This document shows, piece by piece, positions 58,735 through 64,000 of a stretch of DNA of 64,000 nt. The DNA lies in assembly GCA_022841905.1 (NCBI GenBank), contig JALHQO010000004.1:1-64000 (forward strand). Direction: 5' to 3'. The translations under genes and the position numbers were made by a program. The notes under the pieces were generated by a model that saw nothing but the letters and a program-made list of their open reading frames with translations, was not told where the DNA came from and searched no databases. The first letter of the stretch is position 1. Each line of letters begins with the position of its first letter. Source of the stretch: Hyphomonadaceae bacterium (lineage in GTDB: Bacteria; Pseudomonadota; Alphaproteobacteria; Caulobacterales; Aquidulcibacteraceae).

Positions 58735-59013
58735 ATGGGGTTTGGCGCCAGACTGCTCGCAACAGCGTTGCTCTTGGGCTGTGGGGCATTAGCGGTCGCC
58801 ACAATCGTGGCCGCGCCCCGTATCCTGCGGACGACGCGCCCTTTCATTCGCGAGGGCCTCCGTCGCGGATTTGGGCTCTACGAGCAAGCGCGCGCCGCAG
58901 CGGCGGAATTTGCCGACGATGTGGAGGACCTTGTCGCTGAAGCGCGCGCCGACCAAGCGAGCAACTCGCCCGGCGCCGCTGACCCAGTCGCGACCGATCT
59001 CAAGAAAGCTTGA
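58735..59013 (+). CDS. Small DUF5132-like membrane protein
   Basis: 92 residues: one membrane segment (LLATALLLGCGALAVATIVAA, ~7-27) followed by a helical, acidic part (PFIREGLRRGFGLYEQARAA, AEFADDVEDLVAEARADQ). The pattern R-x-x-x-R-G-x-x-L-Y-E with DVEDLVAEARAE fits DUF5132-type proteins, often near heavy-metal ATPases. GGAG seven bases before ATG 58735. Its end overlaps the convergent ATPase gene by 14 bases. Confidence 0.7.
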   Translation: MGFGARLLATALLLGCGALAVATIVAAPRILRTTRPFIREGLRRGFGLYEQARAAAAEFADDVEDLVAEARADQASNSPGAADPVATDLKKA

Positions 59014-61924
59014 TCCCGCTGCGTGGTCGAAGCAGGCGCGTGGCCAGCGGCGCGAGCGAAAGGCCGACGATCATCGCCGCTTCAAGCGGCTTGGGCGGCG
59101 TAATACGCAGGATGCGCCGCAGGGGGGCGAAGGCAAAGGGCGCCGCCAGCAGAATATAGGATGCTGCCACACCCAACTCGATCGGGCGATCGAACAGGTC
59201 GCTGGGGGGGCGGCCTGGCCGTAGACGCAGCGCATGTGCGAGCTGATGACTTGCAAGCGAAAGGAAAGTGGCGCCTCGCGTCCGTGGACCGGACCCATGC
59301 CGCGCTGTGCCAAGAACATGCGTGATCACGGCCGGCGCCGCGATGCGCAGTGCATCCGCTGCGATGGCGCCGATCTCGCGTTTACCGAAGGGGTCCTCGC
59401 TCACGTTGCGCGGCGGCCGCTTAAGGATGTCGGCCGCCGGCCGCGCCATCGCCAAGCCCAGTGCTGGAAAAACATCCGTCATGAGATTCAGCCAAAAAAG
59501 CTGCGCTGGCGTTTCCAACGCGTCGGGGCCATGCAGACCCTCGGCCAAGAGCAGGGCGACTTCGCTCGCATTGGTGGCCAGCAGAAAGCGCACGGCGCGC
59601 CGGAGATTCTCGTCGGCGGCCCGGCCCCGCGCCAGAGCGGTGGTTAGACTCGCTAGGTCGTCATCGGCAATGACGATGTCGGCGACATCGCGTGCGACGT
59701 CGGCGCCGGACTTGCCCATGGCGATGCCGATGTCAGCGGACCGCAATGCCGGCCCGTCATTTACGCCATCGCCGGTCATCGCGACGATGCGCCCGTCGGA
59801 TTGAAGCGCGCGTATGATGGCGAGCTTGTCGGCGGGACTGACCCGCGCGAACACCTCTGTCGACCGCGCCGCATGCCTGAGCGCTTCCGGGGCCATGCCG
59901 CGCAGGGCGCTGGCGTCGATGACGTCTATCTCACCGTCATTGGAAAAACCAAGATCCTCGGCGAGTTTGCGCGCGGTCCCGGCTTGATCTCCCGTCAAGA
60001 TGAGTGTGCGCAGCCCGGCTCGTTGCAGGGTTTGGATGGTCTTTGCCGCGCCCGGCCGCAGCGGGTCGTGTAGTCCGACGAGCCCGAGCCATTCCAGGTT
60101 TCGTGGCTCGCCGTCGTCGAGTGTATGGTTTAATCCGCGCGCTACGCCCAACACGCGCAAACCCTCGCGCGCCAGCGTTTCGTTTTGCGCAAGGATTTCG
60201 GCGCGCGTAGTCTCGTCCAGCGGCCGCAGTCTTGAGCCGGCCCGAACGGATACGCACAAGCTTAGCACCTGATGCGGCGCGCCTTTGACGGCCAGCAGTG
60301 TCGTGTCGCCCGTCGCGTGTTCGGTGGCCATGTAAAGGCGCGTCTCAGACCGCTGCAGAACGCCGCGGCGCGGATGGGCGGTGCGCAACGTCTCGACGTC
60401 CAACCCGGCCGCGGCGGCAAGATGCAACAGTGCAAGCTCGGTGCCTGAACCAGCTGACGGCCCTTCCGCGCCTGAAAGCGCGGCGTCGTTGCAGAGCGCG
60501 GCGATCTTGGCCAGCAAACGGAAGCTGGGCGCAGCGCGTCCAGTCTCCTGAATGTCTCGGCGCTTGAGGAGTGTTTGCACGACGGCTGCGTGCATGCGGT
60601 TTTGCGTCAGCGTCCCTGTCTTATCGAGACAAATCACGTCCACGTTTGCGGCCGTCTCCAGCACATTCACGTTGCGCACGTAGGCGCCTTCGCGCGACAT
60701 CGCGCGCGCCGCCATCGCCTTGGTGGAAGCCGCCAGCGCCGGCAAACCTTCCGGAATGGCCGAAACCGCGAGCGCTACCGCACTCTTGGCCACGGCCGAC
60801 CATGGTGCGCCGCGCAGCAAGATCATCGCGGCCAGAAGACCCGATGCACCCAAACACGCGATCGTCAACCGAACACCAAGCTCGTCGAGCGTACGTTCCA
60901 TTGGCGGCTTAGGCGCCTGGGCATGTTCCAACATGTGGCGCACGCGGCCAATTTCCGTCGCGGCGCCGGTCGCCGTCACGACTGCGACGCCTGCGCCATT
61001 GGTCACGACGCCACCGCGATGGACCATGGTGCGACGCGCTGCGAGAGCGGCGTTAGGCGCCACGAGTGTCTCCGCGGATTTCTCAGCCGGAAAACTCTCT
61101 CCCGTCAGGGAAGACTCGTCGATCATCAGCGCTTCCGCGCTGATCAGGCGGCCATCTGCGGGGACGGCGGCGCCCGGTTTCAGCACGATGCAGTCGCCTG
61201 GAGCGATGCGCGAACTTGGCACAACAGCCGCAACGCCATCGCGCAATACCACCGCGTCAGGGTCGGTCTGCCGCGCTAATCTACGAATGAGATTGGCTGT
61301 CCAGCTTTCGGTCGACGCGCCGATGCTGGCATTGAGTGCGATCACGCCCAGCGTCAGCGCCGCGTCGATCACGCCGCCGGTCGCCAAGGATAGAATTGCC
61401 GAGCCCCCAAGCAACGCCACTGGCACTGACTTGAATTGATCAGCAAGCACAGCCATCGCCGCTGGCGGCTGTGGTTCGGCGAGGCGGTTCTCGCCGATGC
61501 GATAGAGGCGCTCCCTGGCTTCGCTGTCCGTTATGCCGATGCTGTGGCTTGCGAACGCGCCGAGGACCATGGCGCTGGACATGGCGTGCCAGGGCTTATC
61601 CGCAGAGTCCTTTGTCGCCCCCGGCGCGGGCGCTGAGAGACCGCCTCGCCAAATCTCACGGGTGATCCGAGCAAGCGCTTCCGCGGAGAGGCCCGCATCG
61701 TGTTCAATGAGGAGCGCGCCAGACCAAGGGCTCTCGCGCACATCCCGCACGCCCTCCCGCGCTGCAATGCGCCGAGAGAGGGCGCCCAGCAGATCCGGGC
61801 GACCACGCAGGGGATCAAGCCGCAGGCGGGTGCGCCCCTGCATGGCATGGTGCACACGTACGAACGGTTCGAGCCGGTGGTCGAACCTCACGTCATCCTT
61901 TTGAAACGCAGCGCGCCGCGCCAT
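59000..61924 (-). CDS. P-type cation ATPase with N-terminal HMA_2-like domain
   Basis: 974 residues. An N-terminal ~90-residue ferredoxin-like region (VHHAMQGRTRLRLDPLRGR) lacks the CxxC metal pair, as in HMA_2/CtpI-type pumps. Then come TGES (ESSLTGESFPAEKS), M4 AIPEGLPALAAST, DKTGTLT (Asp434), GDGVND (718) and about six C-terminal helices. The PEGLP in M4 with a non-metal N-domain makes soft-metal transport unlikely. Resembles the long type II-like pumps of proteobacteria and mycobacteria, substrate unknown. It follows two small helical-protein genes, with three bases between. Confidence 0.9.
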   Translation of the reverse strand: MARRAAFQKDDVRFDHRLEPFVRVHHAMQGRTRLRLDPLRGRPDLLGALSRRIAAREGVRDVRESPWSGALLIEHDAGLSAEALARITREIWRGGLSAPAPGATKDSADKPWHAMSSAMVLGAFASHSIGITDSEARERLYRIGENRLAEPQPPAAMAVLADQFKSVPVALLGGSAILSLATGGVIDAALTLGVIALNASIGASTESWTANLIRRLARQTDPDAVVLRDGVAAVVPSSRIAPGDCIVLKPGAAVPADGRLISAEALMIDESSLTGESFPAEKSAETLVAPNAALAARRTMVHRGGVVTNGAGVAVVTATGAATEIGRVRHMLEHAQAPKPPMERTLDELGVRLTIACLGASGLLAAMILLRGAPWSAVAKSAVALAVSAIPEGLPALAASTKAMAARAMSREGAYVRNVNVLETAANVDVICLDKTGTLTQNRMHAAVVQTLLKRRDIQETGRAAPSFRLLAKIAALCNDAALSGAEGPSAGSGTELALLHLAAAAGLDVETLRTAHPRRGVLQRSETRLYMATEHATGDTTLLAVKGAPHQVLSLCVSVRAGSRLRPLDETTRAEILAQNETLAREGLRVLGVARGLNHTLDDGEPRNLEWLGLVGLHDPLRPGAAKTIQTLQRAGLRTLILTGDQAGTARKLAEDLGFSNDGEIDVIDASALRGMAPEALRHAARSTEVFARVSPADKLAIIRALQSDGRIVAMTGDGVNDGPALRSADIGIAMGKSGADVARDVADIVIADDDLASLTTALARGRAADENLRRAVRFLLATNASEVALLLAEGLHGPDALETPAQLFWLNLMTDVFPALGLAMARPAADILKRPPRNVSEDPFGKREIGAIAADALRIAAPAVITHVLGTARHGSGPRTRGATFLSLASHQLAHALRLRPGRPPSDLFDRPIELGVAASYILLAAPFAFAPLRRILRITPPKPLEAAMIVGLSLAPLATRLLRPRSGIKLS

Positions 61925-61927
61925 CGA

Positions 61928-62362
61928 TCAGGCCGGCGCCTTCGCCGGCTCAATCACGCTCACTGCCGTTTCGTGTCGCAGCTTTTCAGCCGCGGCGTGG
62001 GCCTTCTTTGCCCCGGCGAGGAGTGCTTCGGCAGATCCTTCCGCCCCCTTGGAGGCGGTTTCGGCAAGAAACACGACGGCATGTTTCATCGCCACCTGGG
62101 CCTCTTGGCCAAATTCTTTCAGCTTTTCCTGCATGGCGGAAGTCTGTGTTGGAAGATCAGCGCGGATCGCCTGCGCCATCAGTCCGGCGTGCACCTTGAA
62201 CGCCTCAAGTTGTTCAGCCGCTTCGTCGATCTGCTTTTTGGCCTCGCCGCCTAATTGCGTGGCCCCGCTGTCCAGGCTTCGCTTGGCCTTGCCAAGGCGG
62301 TCTTCGAGACCCAGCAGTGTGGCCTTCAGGCCTTCACAGAAATCAAGCACAGCTTGGCTCAT
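61928..62362 (-). CDS. Helical (phasin-like/coiled-coil) partner protein
   Basis: 144 residues, almost all amphipathic helix (LGLEDRLGKAKRSLDSGAT, IDEAAEQLEAFKVHAGLMA, LKEFGQEAQVAMKHAVVFLA), Ala/Lys-rich C-terminus. Looks like a phasin or an apolipophorin-like amphipathic protein but no family is certain. GGAG six bases before ATG 62362 rules out a longer form. Located between an 88-residue gene and the P-type ATPase gene on one transcript. Confidence 0.65.
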   Translation of the reverse strand: MSQAVLDFCEGLKATLLGLEDRLGKAKRSLDSGATQLGGEAKKQIDEAAEQLEAFKVHAGLMAQAIRADLPTQTSAMQEKLKEFGQEAQVAMKHAVVFLAETASKGAEGSAEALLAGAKKAHAAAEKLRHETAVSVIEPAKAPA

Positions 62363-62421
62363 TGCACACTCCAATTTTTCCGCGGCACGCTCACGCGGCG
62401 GGCTGTTGGAAGGTCTGAAAC

Positions 62422-62688
62422 TCAAGCCTCGTCAGTCGGCTCACTCTCGGCGTCGCGCGCCAGCACCTCGGCTATTGCGCGTGCTGTGGCGCTGAGTTCC
62501 AGCTGCTCGCGCGCGACCGCGTCGCCGTCGCCGCGCACCCAGATTGCCGCATCGCTCAGGTCCGCAAAGGATGGCTTCTTGGACAGAATTTTGACCGCCA
62601 GGCTGTCGTCAATGGCGCCAAGCACATGGCGAATGTCATCGCGCGTCGCTGTGCGAATGTCGGTTGCGGTCTGGTTCTGCGTGGCCAT
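62422..62688 (-). CDS. Conserved hypothetical protein, first gene of ATPase operon
   Basis: 88 residues, MATQNQTATDIRTATRDDIRHVLG... Predicted helical with the segment ILSKKPSFADLSDAAIWVRGD and LELSATARAIAEVLARDAES. AGGAGA precedes the ATG. I recall similar small proteins beside P-type ATPases or USPs in other proteobacteria, but without a known role. The FixK-type box at 62737-62750 is centred 55 bases upstream, leaving a 14-base leader. Confidence 0.7.
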   Translation of the reverse strand: MATQNQTATDIRTATRDDIRHVLGAIDDSLAVKILSKKPSFADLSDAAIWVRGDGDAVAREQLELSATARAIAEVLARDAESEPTDEA

Positions 62689-62736
62689 GAACGGTTCTCC
62701 TATTCCGCCAATCTAGACCCCCACCATCTCGGGGAC

Positions 62737-62750
62737 TTGACCCAGCGCAA
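62737..62750. promoter_or_regulatory. FixK/FNR-type box between ATPase operon and PEP synthase
   Basis: TTGACCCAGCGCAA fits TTG(A/C)-N6-(T/G)CAA. Spacing is suitable for both divergent genes: starts near 62702 (left) and 62785 (right). Confidence 0.55.
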
Positions 62751-62804
62751 TAGCGAACGGCCGGCGGTGGGTGATTGATAAGAGATTGCAGTGGAGCATG
62801 ACCG

Positions 62805-64000
62805 ATGGCGGGTGCGTCAGAGCACGTGGCGTGGTTTGAGAGTGTCGGGCGCGGCGATGTCGCCAAGGTTGGCGGCAAGAACGCCTCGATCGGCGAGATG
62901 GTCCAGACGCTCGGCGGGCAGGGCGTGCGCACACCGCCGGGCTTCGCCACGACGACCGATGCCTATAGGGCGTTCGTTGAGGCCAACGGACTACAGCCCA
63001 TAATCGTTGCTGCGCTTAGGGATTTTGCTTCAGGCCAGATGCCGCTTGATGAGGCCGGTGGAAAGATTCGCGCGGCTTTCTTGCGGGGAGAGTGGCCGGT
63101 CGAGATCGCGCAGGCGATCACACGCGCCTACCATGAACTCTGCACCCGCGCCGGACGCGCGAATGTCGATGTCGCTGTGCGCTCAAGCGCAACCGCGGAG
63201 GACCTCCCAAACGCCAGCTTCGCCGGTCAGTTGGAGACATTCCTCAACATTCGGGGCGAGCAGGCGCTGCTTGACGCCTGCAAGAGATGCCTCGCGTCGT
63301 TGTTTACAGATCGCGCCATTAGCTATCGGATCGCCCAGGGCTTGGATGATCTCAAGGTCGCGCTTTCGGTGGGCGTACAAGTCATGGTGCGATCCGACTT
63401 GGCCGGCGCGGGTGTCATGTTCTCGGTCGATACCGAAACTGGTTTCGACAAGATCGTGATCATCGATGCGGCGTGGGGGCTCGGCGAAACCGTCGTGCAG
63501 GGCGCGGTGGACCCTGACGCATACCAGGTGTTCAAGCCCTTATTGGCGAACCCCGCGTTGAAGCCAATCGTCGAAAAGAAACACGGCGGCAAAGAGATCA
63601 AGATGATCTACGCCGAGGGCGGGGACTGTCCGACCAGCATAGTGACGACGTCCTCGGCCGAGCGCGCCGCGTTCGTGCTGACAGACGAGGAAATTCTCCT
63701 GCTGGCGCGGTGGGCTTGCGCGATCGAGCAGCACTACGGATGCGCTATGGATATGGAATGGGCCAAGGACGGAAATACCGGCGATCTTTATATCGTACAG
63801 GCTCGTCCCGAGACGGTGCAGTCGCGCCGCGGCGCCGACACGTTTAAGCGCTATCGCTTGCTTTCCAAGGGTAAAGTGCTGGCGAAGGGACTGAGCATTG
63901 GCGACGCGGTTGCCTCGGGGCCTGTCTGCCGCATCGAGAGCGCAGCCGACATTGGCCGTTTCGTCGATGGCGCCATTCTCGTCACCACAACAACCGATCC
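62805..64000 (+). CDS. ppsA: Phosphoenolpyruvate synthase, N-terminal part
   Basis: 398 residues visible; the gene runs off the right edge. PPDK_N ATP-grasp domain: GRGDVAKVGGKNASIGEMVQ at the N-terminus, AVRSSATAEDLPNASFAGQ (~125-143), FSVDTETGFDKIVIIDAAWG, and VDPDAYQVFK; near 330 QARPETVQSRR ends the domain. The phosphohistidine and PEP-binding domains follow outside the window. Converts pyruvate + ATP to PEP + AMP + Pi; in the FixK/USP context this fits gluconeogenic or energy-stress metabolism. GGAG eight bases before ATG 62805. Confidence 0.92.
   Translation, partial: MAGASEHVAWFESVGRGDVAKVGGKNASIGEMVQTLGGQGVRTPPGFATTTDAYRAFVEANGLQPIIVAALRDFASGQMPLDEAGGKIRAAFLRGEWPVEIAQAITRAYHELCTRAGRANVDVAVRSSATAEDLPNASFAGQLETFLNIRGEQALLDACKRCLASLFTDRAISYRIAQGLDDLKVALSVGVQVMVRSDLAGAGVMFSVDTETGFDKIVIIDAAWGLGETVVQGAVDPDAYQVFKPLLANPALKPIVEKKHGGKEIKMIYAEGGDCPTSIVTTSSAERAAFVLTDEEILLLARWACAIEQHYGCAMDMEWAKDGNTGDLYIVQARPETVQSRRGADTFKRYRLLSKGKVLAKGLSIGDAVASGPVCRIESAADIGRFVDGAILVTTTTD

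Noticed and set aside
1-64000. CRISPR array, rRNA, tRNA or intact insertion sequence
   Set aside because: No regularly spaced repeats, no rRNA-like or tRNA cloverleaf sequence and no transposase with terminal repeats were recognised by eye; a tool scan would be more sensitive.

Overview
The window is high-G+C bacterial chromosome from what looks like an alphaproteobacterium, most likely a Caulobacterales/Hyphomonadaceae-type genome. The pointers are the curli cluster carrying a CsgH-type chaperone, a ybhL-like RNA leader before a Bax inhibitor-1 gene, proline-rich OmpA, DUF465, DUF1508, DUF2189 and XRE genes of alphaproteobacterial style, and many FixK/FNR-type boxes. No rRNA, tRNA, CRISPR array or intact insertion sequence was found.

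Layout. 0-5 kb is accessory sequence: a partial tyrosine recombinase, an operon of two curlins around a CsgH-like chaperone, a MAPEG protein, a fragment of 4-hydroxy-2-oxovalerate aldolase, a Cys-motif membrane protein and small proteins. 5-12 kb holds a universal stress protein (USP) divergent from an SbtA bicarbonate transporter with an SbtB/PII-like partner, then zf-TFIIB, DUF465, TerC, Bax inhibitor-1 and LysR genes. 12-22 kb is a stress block: a P-type ATPase, an ADP-forming acyl-CoA synthetase fused to an acetyltransferase, and four USPs. 22-33 kb carries a phasin-like gene, a histidine kinase/response regulator pair, a phaC remnant, an amidohydrolase, OmpA, an NhaP-type antiporter, a cytochrome c and a diguanylate cyclase. 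33-41 kb has a nuclease, an Hsp70-like ATPase, an ABC exporter, CbpA/CbpM and a translationally coupled pair of related orphan proteins. 41-49 kb has an XRE regulator, DUF2189, a frameshifted hemN, a membrane protein and an ABC/HlyD efflux operon. 49-64 kb has a second stress block: P-type ATPase, beta-CASP nuclease, AMP phosphorylase-like and PRPP synthetase-like genes in one operon, then a USP, DUF445, a third P-type ATPase with two small helical partners, and the start of PEP synthase.

How it fits together. At least twelve promoters carry a 14-bp palindrome fitting TTG(A/C)-N6-(T/G)CAA, the box of FixK/FNR-family activators, mostly placed for class-II activation of the adjacent gene. The targets (USPs, three P-type ATPase units, acyl-CoA synthetase/acetyltransferase, hemN, PEP synthase, DUF2189, DUF445, XRE) describe an oxygen-limitation or energy-stress regulon. 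Three of these promoters appear to start transcription on the start codon (leaderless). One box has a well-placed -10 element but no gene in range and may drive a small RNA.

Unusual items: the same RNA-leader-like element before two different transcription units; a 13-bp hairpin between the major curlin and csgH; a +1 frameshift in hemN; two 54-57-residue paralogues; and remnants of phaC, dmpG/mhpE and possibly a LysR gene.
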